Source: Pirellulales bacterium
GTDB lineage: Bacteria; Planctomycetota; Planctomycetia; Pirellulales; Lacipirellulaceae
Reading direction: 5' to 3'
NCBI GenBank assembly: GCA_022448265.1
Contig: JAKVCC010000012.1
Span: 62,001-126,000, forward strand
DNA length: 64,000 nucleotides
Notes under the pieces: generated by a model
Told to the model about the DNA's origin: nothing
Databases searched by the model: none
Seen by the model: the letters and a program-made list of their open reading frames with translations, nothing else
Shown here: positions 1-8,800 of the stretch, in pieces
Position numbering within the stretch: the first letter of the stretch is position 1
Layout of the letters: every line of letters begins with the position of its first letter
Translations under genes and position numbers: made by a program

Positions 1-1234
1 CCCACGGCGCAGTGATCGACAGGGCATGGCGTCGCGAACTGTTGCAGAGTACCTGGTAAGAGCCGGCATCCGCCAATAATCGATCGTAGTCGCAGCGTGG
101 CCAGTACTGATAGGGCCCGGTAAAAAGATTAAAAAAGTAGACTCCATCGGCCCCGCGGTGCAGCCCGCTTGCCAAGACGCCTCGCATTTCCTCGTGGGTC
201 ATCGTGCGACGCCCACTGGCGCCCGAATTGATCCCGTCTCCCAGGCTCACCGCCACATCCACGTCAGTCCCGACCAACAATCCTTTCCACGTTTCGATTG
301 GCATATCGGTATCGACTGAAAACCAAAACGAGCCCGCCACGATCAGGTCGACCAGCCCAGCGCGCGCCCATGCGACTGCGTCTAGACCATGCCGGCGTGC
401 GATCCAAGGCTTTCCCGGTACACGTACGGCCAACTCGACCGGGTGTCCCAATCGTTTTGCTGCTTTTCGCGTCAAGCTGCGAGCTTGTTCGATGAATGTC
501 AACATGAGCTTCGCGCCTTCATGCTCACGCCCATCTCGAAAGTAGAGCCAAAAGCGGAGAAAGTCGAGTTCCAAACCGTCTAGGTCGTAACGGGAGCACA
601 CCTCCTGGACGAGATTCATGTAGTGGTGTCGCACCGCGGGTTGCTCGTAATCCAATCCATGTTCCAGGTGCCACTCGGGATGCGACTTCCAGAAAGTGCT
701 ATGGTATGGGTGGTCGGGCCGATTCGGGTGATGGGAGTCGTTCATGCGGAGCGAGATCCATGGCGACACACGTTTTTTTCGCGCGCGGTCAATCATTCGC
801 TTGGGATAGTCGCACCCTTTGTCATGTAGCGCCCACGTGTTTTTGATCCACTGCGCCTCGTGAGCGTCGGGCCCCATTCTTCGCGCCGGCTCAATGCCGG
901 AAAACAGTGGCTGGTCTTGACCGGCATTTGGGTCATAACCGTCCCAGATAGATTCCCAGACATCGCTGCGATAGTTTGTGCGTTGCGCATTGACATTGAT
1001 CAGTAGATCGGTAACGCCGGCTGCCGCGTGCAGATCCACAAACTTATCAATTGTTGCTGGCGTGACAGGTCCGAAAGTCCCCACAAAGTATTCAGTACTG
1101 TCCAGATTGTAGAATAGCCGACCAGGCGAAGCGTTGTCGTCGCTTGTTTTCTCCGCGCCCCACCCAATAAGAAACAAAAGGCTAAAAGCCATCAGGCTGC
1201 AGACGAACTGAAATAAACGAAATGCGCCTCCCAC
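1..1234 (-). CDS. Secreted glycoside-hydrolase-like (TIM-barrel type) protein, 3' end cut by window edge
   Basis: A reading frame on the minus strand stays open from about 1234 to base 1, so the C-terminus lies outside the window. The chosen start is a GTG at 1234, ten bases after a GGAG; it gives a basic N-terminus and a hydrophobic stretch (CSLMAFSLLFLIGWGAE) that looks like a signal peptide. An ATG at 1192 within that stretch is an alternative. About 400 residues are visible. They are rich in Trp, Asp and His and include SPWISLRMNDSHHP, DGLELDFLRFWLYF and HRGADGVYFFNLF. These strand-end acidic motifs are typical of the barrel fold of glycosidase-like proteins (GH10-like/GHL families common in planctomycetes). 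The exact family and substrate are not recognisable to me. Export to the periplasm or surface is inferred from the signal peptide. Confidence 0.75.
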   Translation of the reverse strand, partial: MGGAFRLFQFVCSLMAFSLLFLIGWGAEKTSDDNASPGRLFYNLDSTEYFVGTFGPVTPATIDKFVDLHAAAGVTDLLINVNAQRTNYRSDVWESIWDGYDPNAGQDQPLFSGIEPARRMGPDAHEAQWIKNTWALHDKGCDYPKRMIDRARKKRVSPWISLRMNDSHHPNRPDHPYHSTFWKSHPEWHLEHGLDYEQPAVRHHYMNLVQEVCSRYDLDGLELDFLRFWLYFRDGREHEGAKLMLTFIEQARSLTRKAAKRLGHPVELAVRVPGKPWIARRHGLDAVAWARAGLVDLIVAGSFWFSVDTDMPIETWKGLLVGTDVDVAVSLGDGINSGASGRRTMTHEEMRGVLASGLHRGADGVYFFNLFTGPYQYWPRCDYDRLLADAGSYQVLCNSSRRHALSITAPW

Positions 1235-1558
1235 AAGAAGTTCACTCCAGAGCAGAAAAATTGACGAGAATGATAACCGTCTGCGGTTCGTGTTGGGCAG
1301 GCACACTGGCCTCTGATAGCAATTTTGTCAAGATTTCGACTTCTTCTGTTAATCGCATCGACGAGACGACCCTTGCAAACGGTTGTTGCTTGCTTCGGAA
1401 GCCGTCAAATACCGGTCGCCAGGACGAACGTTACGTTGCCGGATATCATCCTCCAACTTAATCGCGATCTTCTCAATCGTTGTTAAGGGGAGCATGTTGG
1501 CGCTCATGATTGAATCAACCACCTGTTTTGATCAACAGGGTCTAAAAAATATTTGAAT
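1235..1558. other. Gene-free gap
   Basis: These 324 bases separate two genes that are both on the minus strand. Short frames exist on the plus strand but none has a plausible start and family. I see no hairpin or repeat worth calling. The promoter of the left-edge gene probably lies here. Confidence 0.4.
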
Positions 1559-2020
1559 TTAACGTTGTGAGCTCAGGGCAAACGGAAATTCGTTGGGACC
1601 GTCGGCGGTCACCTTGGCAGTCAGTTCACTTTTCTTGTTGTAACTCGCGGGAATGTACTGTTCATACTCATCGACCATCCCGCCCTTCGCCTTGGGATCC
1701 ATCATAATCGCAGTAGGGTCGGAAACTTGTTTGCCGGTCTTACGCGTGGCGGTGATCACGACGCGAAACGTTCCATCCATCGTGCCCCGGTCAGGCGCGA
1801 TGTAATAACGACCATCCACGATCTGGCCGCCTGCGGTTGGCCCGCGTGTACCGGGGAGGGGGAAGAAATCAATCGCGCCGGCGGCCAGTGGCTTGTCGTC
1901 CAGGGTTACCGATCCCTCCAGGGCCCGCCTGTCGCCCTTCCCTCCACATGCCGACAATGTGACGCAGATCGACAGTGCCAGCGCGCAGGCATATGCCGGT
2001 TGAATCAGTCTGGGACTCAT
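1559..2020 (-). CDS. Small planctomycete lipoprotein with carboxypeptidase-regulatory-like fold
   Basis: The protein has 153 residues from the ATG at 2020. The frame is open further upstream, but this start places a lipoprotein signal at the N-terminus (ALSICVTLSAC, with Cys as the presumed lipidated residue). The mature part begins with a linker and then EGSVTLDDKPLAAGAIDFFP, followed by GGQIVDGRYYI and GTFRVVITA. This strand pattern is that of the small transthyretin/carboxypeptidase-regulatory-like lipoproteins that planctomycetes encode in many copies next to DUF1559 genes. Here the DUF1559 gene at 2373 is divergent, 352 bases away. The role is unknown; anchoring in a membrane is inferred from the lipobox. 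A second protein of the same type lies at 29015. Confidence 0.75.
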   Translation of the reverse strand: MSPRLIQPAYACALALSICVTLSACGGKGDRRALEGSVTLDDKPLAAGAIDFFPLPGTRGPTAGGQIVDGRYYIAPDRGTMDGTFRVVITATRKTGKQVSDPTAIMMDPKAKGGMVDEYEQYIPASYNKKSELTAKVTADGPNEFPFALSSQR

Positions 2021-2372
2021 TGATATTTTCGGACCGTATTTCCGCCTCCCCGCCAGTTGCCGTTGTTGGCCAGAATGCCTGAAAACCTGTTTCATCAATG
2101 ACCCTTTCAAATGCACATCATACGCGCACACATTACGACGATCACCAGAAATTCACTTCTTGAAGTATTTCGCAACGGCCCATACTCCGAAAGCCGTTCA
2201 CTATCGAAGGACGCCACCCCGTTGCGGGTGCAAGATTTTTCACGGCTCTTGGTGTCAGGACGCGTAGGTTGCGATGTCAAGACTGTAATTGTAGGATAAG
2301 CTGTCACTACAAAAATTACTATTGGCATCTTTTTACAAAGGGTGAGTTGACTCTTGGGAGTCTGGTGTTTGG

Positions 2373-3503
2373 ATGACAGAGATCATGCGGCACAAAATGG
2401 TGATGAGGCAGAGAGTGCGTCGAGGCTTTGGATTGCAGCATCACACTAGGGGCCGTAGTGAGGCGAGCACCTGCGGCGCTGCGTTTACACTCGTCGAACT
2501 ACTTGTAGTGATCGCGATCATTGGGGTTTTGGTCGCACTGCTGTTGCCGGCCGTTCAGGCGGCCCGCGAAGCGGCACGGCGCAGCCAGTGCGTCAATAAC
2601 CTGCGTCAAATTGGACTCGCGGTGTCTAACTTCGAATCCCAATTTCGCCGACTACCCGCGGGTGCAAACTTTGCGGAGATGGTACCAAGCGGATTTGGTG
2701 GAGTCTTCAAAGAACGCCGGGAGTACTCCATGTTCTTGCTCATATTGCCTTTTATTGAGGGCAGTCCGTTGTACAACCAATATGATTTTGACAGCCGCAT
2801 CTACACGGACGGAAACGAGGCTCTCTTGCGATCGCAGATCGCAACTTATAATTGTCCCAGCGATAATTCGCAGGGGCGGTCGTGGGACTTAAGAACGAAT
2901 GGTGGCAGATTTGGCCGCTCAAACTATGCTTCTTGCTATGGCAGCTCGACACAGGCTCCGTTGGCCGCGCCGCTTCAGTTGCAATACGATGACCTTTTTA
3001 GAAAGAAGCATATTCAGACCTACGACGATAATTTATTGGACTCCGGTGGTGTTTTTCGTTTTCAGAGCAAAAACTTTGGCCGTAAACTGGCAGAGATTGT
3101 TGACGGTACATCCAATACGATCATGGTTTCCGAGTTGCTTGCTGGGCAGAGGGATGATGTTGTCGGTAGAGAAGACCGAGGCGACCTGCGCGGTCTATGG
3201 TCCCACATCTGGATGGGAACGGCCGCCTACACGCACCAGCTTACCCCCAATGCCAGCGGAGGCGATGCTATTTGGCAAATTTGGTGTGATGATCTGCCCG
3301 AATTGGGAATGCCTTGTGCGCCCACAGACCCGTCAAGCTTTCCGGGGCCCCACGAATACGCAGCCGCACGCAGCAACCACCCGGGTGGAGTGAATGTTGC
3401 TTTTACCGATGTCCACGTTGCTTTCTATTCCGACGGAGTCGATTGGGATATATGGAAAGCACGGGCCACGATCGACGGCCAAGAAGTGATTAGCGAACCG
3501 TGA
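2373..3503 (+). CDS. DUF1559 protein with prepilin-type N-terminus
   Basis: The protein has 376 residues. After a basic, probably cytoplasmic leader of about 36 residues comes the type IV prepilin cleavage and transmembrane motif AFTLVELLVVIAIIGVLVAL, followed by LLPAVQAAREAARRSQC, the hallmark of DUF1559 proteins. The C-terminus carries the family's conserved SNHPGGVNVAFTDVHV and SDG segment. The N-terminal helix resembles type II secretion pseudopilins, so processing by a prepilin peptidase and display at the cytoplasmic membrane are inferred. The function of the family is unknown. The leader is longer than usual; a start at the internal ATG at about 2397 or 2403 is possible. The neighbours are a divergent small lipoprotein and, 56 bases downstream, a sialidase-like gene on the same strand. 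Confidence 0.9.
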   Translation: MTEIMRHKMVMRQRVRRGFGLQHHTRGRSEASTCGAAFTLVELLVVIAIIGVLVALLLPAVQAAREAARRSQCVNNLRQIGLAVSNFESQFRRLPAGANFAEMVPSGFGGVFKERREYSMFLLILPFIEGSPLYNQYDFDSRIYTDGNEALLRSQIATYNCPSDNSQGRSWDLRTNGGRFGRSNYASCYGSSTQAPLAAPLQLQYDDLFRKKHIQTYDDNLLDSGGVFRFQSKNFGRKLAEIVDGTSNTIMVSELLAGQRDDVVGREDRGDLRGLWSHIWMGTAAYTHQLTPNASGGDAIWQIWCDDLPELGMPCAPTDPSSFPGPHEYAAARSNHPGGVNVAFTDVHVAFYSDGVDWDIWKARATIDGQEVISEP

Positions 3504-3559
3504 AATTGTGGCGGTTGCGTGTGCCGCTGTCCATGGTCTTTGCTCCGTTCGGGTAACTT

Positions 3560-4837
3560 ATGTTGCTTACAACTCTGCGCTGGTGGGTGACGATTGCGTT
3601 TGTGGGCCTGCTGCTTGCCGGTCTTATGAACCGGCTAACGTCGGCCGAGACTGCTCCGATCCAGAAGTCTGATGTGTCACGACCAATTCGGGTGCTGCGT
3701 CCAGACCGACTACCTGCAATGTTGCCGGCCGAGCGGATCGCTATCGGGGAAGGCTACAAGCCAACCCTGGCCCGGCTACCGGGCGGCGAGTTGATAATGA
3801 TCTTCTTTAGGTGGGATAAAAGTCAGGGATACCATGAATATAGTCTCCTCTGTCGATCTGCCGACGAAGGAAAGACGTGGTCCGACCCCCAGGAAATTGA
3901 GCTTGGCCCCGGGCAAGGACTGCTAGGCCGCGAGAATTGGCTTACCGTAATCGACGACGGCACCCCCCACGGGCTAACGTTTACCACCAATCATATTATA
4001 CGGGCTGACGTGCAAAATCCGACACCCGGTACGTGTCGCGCGACAATTAATCGGTCAACGGATGGCGGTGTTACCTGGTCGCAGGAAATATTGCCTGCCA
4101 AATGGTCGCACACCAGTCGCAATATTGTGCAAATGCCCGACGGCAGTTTGAAGGTTGGTGCGAATCGTTACGGAGAAAATCATACGAACGGCATCAATAA
4201 CCGCTGGCTGACGTCGACCGATGGAGGTCTCCATTGGACCGATAGCCGGCTGAAGCTGCCTGGCTATACAACCTACCAGGGGAGGGAGATGGAGTATGAC
4301 AACGCGGTGGGCTTCTTTCAAGAATCTTACACTTACCTGAGCGATGCGGGGGAGCTATTGCAGTGGATTCGCCTCGACAGAGAGAGCCCAATGTATGCCA
4401 TGCATGCTGAGAAGCCGACCGGCAACGACAACGCTGACCGGTTGATCTTCACTAAATCAACCGACGGAGGCTTGACCTGGAGCAACGTGAAGGACTTTCC
4501 CAAATATACGGGAACTCTCGAACCGTACGGGCAGATGTATCCACGGGTGACGTCCCTTCACCAGGGTCGAACCCTAATGACCTACACCAAACGGTCTGGT
4601 ACCCCACCGCTCGGTCTGCGGGCTGTCTTGAGCACTGACGGAGGCGACACATTTGACTGCCAAAACGACGTATTGATTCTCGACGAAAACACCCAGCCGG
4701 GCTGGACTTCTGGCGGTGGCTTTGGCAACACGGTCCAGCTGCCTCAAGGGGGACTGATCTCCGTTTATTCCTACGCCACGACCCCGCAGGGTAATGAGCG
4801 CCCGCATGTTGAAGCCGTTCGCTGGCGGCTGCCTTAG
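3560..4837 (+). CDS. Secreted sialidase-like BNR (Asp-box) beta-propeller protein
   Basis: The protein has 425 residues with an N-terminal hydrophobic segment (about residues 8-22) that looks like a signal peptide or anchor. Five Asp-box repeats are visible: RSADEGKTWSDP (about 99-110), STDGGVTWS, STDGGLHWT, STDGGLTWS and STDGGDTFD. These mark the blade turns of the six-bladed sialidase fold. An early YKPTLARLPGGELIM segment and late WTSGGGFGNTVQLPQGGLISVYSY fit the first and last blades of planctomycete exo-alpha-sialidase-like proteins. Such proteins act on extracellular glycans, but many have no proven sialidase activity, and I cannot assign the arginine triad from this reading. The gene follows the DUF1559 gene by 56 bases and may be co-transcribed. 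Confidence 0.85.
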   Translation: MLLTTLRWWVTIAFVGLLLAGLMNRLTSAETAPIQKSDVSRPIRVLRPDRLPAMLPAERIAIGEGYKPTLARLPGGELIMIFFRWDKSQGYHEYSLLCRSADEGKTWSDPQEIELGPGQGLLGRENWLTVIDDGTPHGLTFTTNHIIRADVQNPTPGTCRATINRSTDGGVTWSQEILPAKWSHTSRNIVQMPDGSLKVGANRYGENHTNGINNRWLTSTDGGLHWTDSRLKLPGYTTYQGREMEYDNAVGFFQESYTYLSDAGELLQWIRLDRESPMYAMHAEKPTGNDNADRLIFTKSTDGGLTWSNVKDFPKYTGTLEPYGQMYPRVTSLHQGRTLMTYTKRSGTPPLGLRAVLSTDGGDTFDCQNDVLILDENTQPGWTSGGGFGNTVQLPQGGLISVYSYATTPQGNERPHVEAVRWRLP

Positions 4838-4896
4838 GCCGGATATTTCATGCGCCCATCGGTCGATGCCTAAATCGCCATGGCCTTAATAGTTTC

Positions 4897-4912
4897 GCCC
4901 ATGTTTTTGGGC
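4897..4912 (+). terminator. Weak hairpin after the sialidase gene
   Basis: GCCCA and TGGGC can pair around a T-rich loop 60 bases after the stop codon. The stem is only five pairs and no clear T-run follows, so this is a weak candidate. Confidence 0.25.
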
Positions 4913-5408
4913 TTGCTCAAAATCAGGTGTTAGGGCGACGCATCAATCGGTTAATGAAGAAAGTGGAAGCAGAATTTGAGACAACGGGTGAAAAGCAGCG
5001 GCTCTTTAGAGAGACCAAATACGCGGCAGGAATATGGGATCACGAGTGACTAGTGATCATCCGGGTAGAAACGTCTCGTTGCGGGTCCCCACCCGTCTTT
5101 TATTGTCGCGAATCCGAAAGGTCGTCTACAGGCACTCTATGGCAATAGCTATGGAGGCAATAGCTATGGAAAATGCGGTGACGTCGATTGCCAGAGGTGC
5201 ACACACGGACGCAGGGGTGAAAAGGTGGACTTGATTGATGGCTAGACGATACTGGCCTAACGCCTAGGTTTGGTCACATCTCGCCTCCTTCTGTTTGATT
5301 AGTCCCAGGTGGGCGTTTGCTGGAAGGGGCTTCCCTCGGCCAGGAAGTAGGTAGCACTGTTTTTTGTGTCTCTCAACAATGGTGCCCATAGGGAATTGTG
5401 ATAAATTC

Positions 5409-5437
5409 TTGACATTTGTGTCAGGTTTATTTAGACT
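5409..5437 (+). promoter_or_regulatory. Candidate promoter with embedded inverted repeat
   Basis: TTGACA at 5409-5414 is followed after 17 bases by TAGACT at 5432-5437, which matches four of six positions of a sigma-70 -10 box. The -35 box overlaps a perfect inverted repeat, TGACA-TTTG-TGTCA (5410-5423), which could be an operator. It lies about 390 bases upstream of the giant PEP-CTERM gene at 5823 in a gene-free stretch (4838-5822). Planctomycete promoters are poorly defined, so this is tentative. Confidence 0.3.
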
Positions 5438-5661
5438 CCACCGGGCACGGATTGTTAGTTGTATCATTAGGGCAGCGGTGCCCTTGCGCCTAGAGTGTGG
5501 GTAGGCCTCTTTGTGCCGTTAGCTATGATGTGGCGATCGGGTGGACGGAACGCAATTGTTGGTTTGGTGGGGGCACCTACAGTTGGCTTGTTTTCTGTTA
5601 ATATGCTGGATTCGATTCTGCAACCTTAATTGGGTAGCACGAGTTGGTGTTGGCAGTCATT

Positions 5662-5716
5662 CTTTTGCCCCTATCTTTTGCCCCTATCTTTTGCCCCTAT
5701 CAGCTTTTGCCCCTAT
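5662..5716 (+). repeat. Four copies of a 13-base repeat (CTTTTGCCCCTAT)
   Basis: Three perfect head-to-tail copies at 5662-5700 are followed by CAG and a fourth perfect copy at 5704-5716. The block ends about 107 bases before the ATG of the giant PEP-CTERM gene. A smaller tandem duplication of GGCAATAGCTATGGA lies upstream at 5141-5170. The rest of the 985-base gap 4838-5822 holds no gene that I can support. Confidence 0.85.
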
Positions 5717-5822
5717 CGGCTGCCCCGCCGAATTGACGCTGCGCTCGAATCGGTAGTTGTGTACTAATGAGTTGAATATATTTCTTGTAGTAATGACTAA
5801 TGATTATAGAGGGATACAAAAA

Positions 5823-8800
5823 ATGAAGAAGCTATGTGCTGTCGGAATTGCGCTGCTGATGGCCATGTTCGTGGCCCAAGATGGGAATGGATTTTTCGAA
5901 GATTTTGAAAGCTACGAACCGTCGCTCACGAATCTGCTGTCGGAACGATTCAACCAGGATCCTCTCTATGGCATCGGTAATAGCGGATGGACTGATTACT
6001 ATCGCCAAGGGTCGCCCTCGGTCCTAACCGAATTCGGGCATATCGTTGCAGCAGAAGGGCTGGGGTGCGTCAGCACCCCTGCCGGGCCCTGCTACGGCGG
6101 CATCACTCCTCCCACTCCTTCCTACGCGCGTCCTGGCGTTGGTGGCAGCCAAGGGCTGACCAATGTGGAGGGCGGACCGCAGCACGGTTATGCTCGAGCA
6201 CTGGACCAGGCAGGCCCTGCCAACAGCACGGTCATTTTGTCTGCGATGGTCAATATGGAAGGCAGAGTCACATCTGGAATCCAGACATTTTTCTATCTTG
6301 GTGAAGATGATATGGTCCAGGAGGCGCCAAGCAGTTTCAGGGCGTGGCTGGAAATTCCTTCCACCACCACCGCGTCGTTGGAATACGGCTTTAATGCTGT
6401 AGGTGAAGGGCCCAGCATCTTTCCGATTGACGACGCCAACAAGGATCCGGTACTTCCGGTGGATGGTTGGCTCCAATACGCGCTGGAAGTCGAATTGGAC
6501 TCCAGCGGAGTACCGATCAAGATGTCGGCTAGGCACCGCGCGCCCTCGGCGGGTTCAACTTGGGAAAGAAATCCCCACGATGCCAATCAGAGCTATGAGC
6601 CCAAGTTTATCACGGGTGCTCCTGCTGCTACCAGCCTCACGCATGCGGGGATTCTTATGGGTGTGAACGCCACCATTGACAATGTTTTGGTGACGGATAC
6701 AAGCAGCGTCATAAATATGCCAGGTGACGTGAATGGCGATTTAGTTGTTGACGTGATAGACCTGAATCTGGTTCTTTCCAACTGGGGCGATTCGGGTATG
6801 GAGCTTACTTGGGGCCAGGGTGACATTGCCCCCTACGATAATGGCATTCTGACCGGTGATTTTATCGTAGATGAGGATGATTACACTGAGGTGCTGAATA
6901 ATCTTGGTACGACTTACTTGCTCGCGGCATCCAGCGCTGTTCCTGAGCCGGCGACATCCACCCTGTTGTTCCTGGCCGGATTGACGGGTTGGGTTTGCCG
7001 GCGGCACAGGAAACGAGTGGTGGTATCGGCTTGCTTGGTGATTGTAGTATCGCTCCTGTCAGTGCCAACCGCTTTGGCTGCGGAGCGAGCGCCGATAGGC
7101 AAAACATGGATCCAGCAGCACCCCTTTCAGATCATGGGGCACCAAGAAAACTTGGGCGATCCCACGGACCTGCAGGATCCGACCTTGTTCTATGGGGCTG
7201 GCTTGAATGCCGGGTGGAGCGGCAACTCGGAGATGGACAATCTCTCGATTGCCGGTGTGCCGTGGCACCATGTTGGGGCCGCAAACTTAGGCTATAATGA
7301 CGACCCTGTCAGTTTCCAAGTGGGCTATATCAATGCCCTGAACAAGCCGAATTCGGTGCTCTTGGGCTGGCACATTGCGGATGATTATCTTGCCGGTGCG
7401 CAGGCGTCAAATACAGGAGCTGCGGCGTCCTGGTTAAGGGAACTTACCAATGGCACCGACGCCACAGCGAGTGGAATTGGGACCTTCGATTTACCTGTCT
7501 GGGGAACCTTGTTGCCGCGAAGCGACAGCGCATTTGGCTCCTCCAACAGCGGTTATACAAACTACGTGAATGGGTTTATTTCGGCGGCTCAGCCGGACAT
7601 TTTAAATTATCAAAACTATACCAACCTGTCCGGTTCGGTTGCCAGTTCGACACTCACGACCCACTACAACAATCTGATGCTCGCGCGCAACGCGGCCCAG
7701 GCAGCAAGTTATGACTTGCCCTACGCAACCTTTATCCCCGGGTCGATCAGTCGCAATGCGGGGCCTACCACGGGTAGCTCGGAAGCGCGGATGCGCGTAT
7801 TCTCTGCGCTGGCCACCGGACACAAGGCCATCAATTACTTTCGGTACGACGGTCCTGGTAATTTGTTTTCAGGCAATCCAAACATGGTCGACAATACGAC
7901 GGGAAACGTGAATGACCATTACGATGACATTGCATCGGTTAACGCGGAAGTTGCCAATTTGGGCAAGTCGCTCAAGTTCCTAGATAGCACGGGTGTGCGT
8001 TACATCAAGAAGGGTACGGCGACAGCCGTGCCGTCTGAGATGCCCGCCTATGCCTCGGGTGCCGTGCAGTCGCAGATGACAAATATCCAGATTACTAGCC
8101 CTGCCGGCGCTTATACGGACGGCATGATCGGGTACTTTGATGACGATAAGGGCGACGAATACTTCATGCTGACCAACCTGAACTTCGATGCGAACATTGC
8201 GTCGACCGACGCACTTGATTATTCGGTAACGTTCGACGGTTCCGTAACCTCCTTGCAGAAGTTAGACCGCGCGACCGGCGCAGTAGAAGTCGTGAACCTG
8301 ACGGGCAATACCCTCAATGTGACGTTGCCGGGTGGAACTGGCGAGCTGTACAAGTACAACACCGGCACTGTTTTTGCGAAAGAACAGGAGGTAACGTTAG
8401 CGCTTGTTCCCGTTGTCGATCCGAGCATACCCGAGCACTATCGCACGTTTGATGTGATGGCCACCGTCGACAGCGATGTCGATTCCTTCGAATTTATTTT
8501 TAGTGGCGACCGGGCGGGCAGCATTTACCAGCATGGTGCGCCTGCGAATACCTATACCGAGCCCAATCCGGCGGATTTCGGCGCAAATCCTGACCTGGAG
8601 TTCGACACCTATGTAACCATGGCACCCGGTGCCTTTAGCTATCCGGCTCCGGTCGGGGTTGTGACGGACGGTGCATCAACGCTCGACCCGAGTGCGGTGT
8701 TGACCTTTGATAATAAGGATCTCAATATCGCCTGGAGCCGTACAAACGATACGTTTGATAGTGGTACGGGTACCCATCGGGTGGCTCGAGTTACCATGCA

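Noticed and set aside
4897-4912. Hairpin after the sialidase gene as a true terminator
   Set aside because: The stem is only five pairs and there is no T-run after it; it is listed only as a weak site.
6024-6536. Minus-strand frame of 170 residues inside the giant PEP-CTERM gene
   Set aside because: It lies fully antisense to a well-supported gene, has no family motif and follows that gene's codon periodicity.
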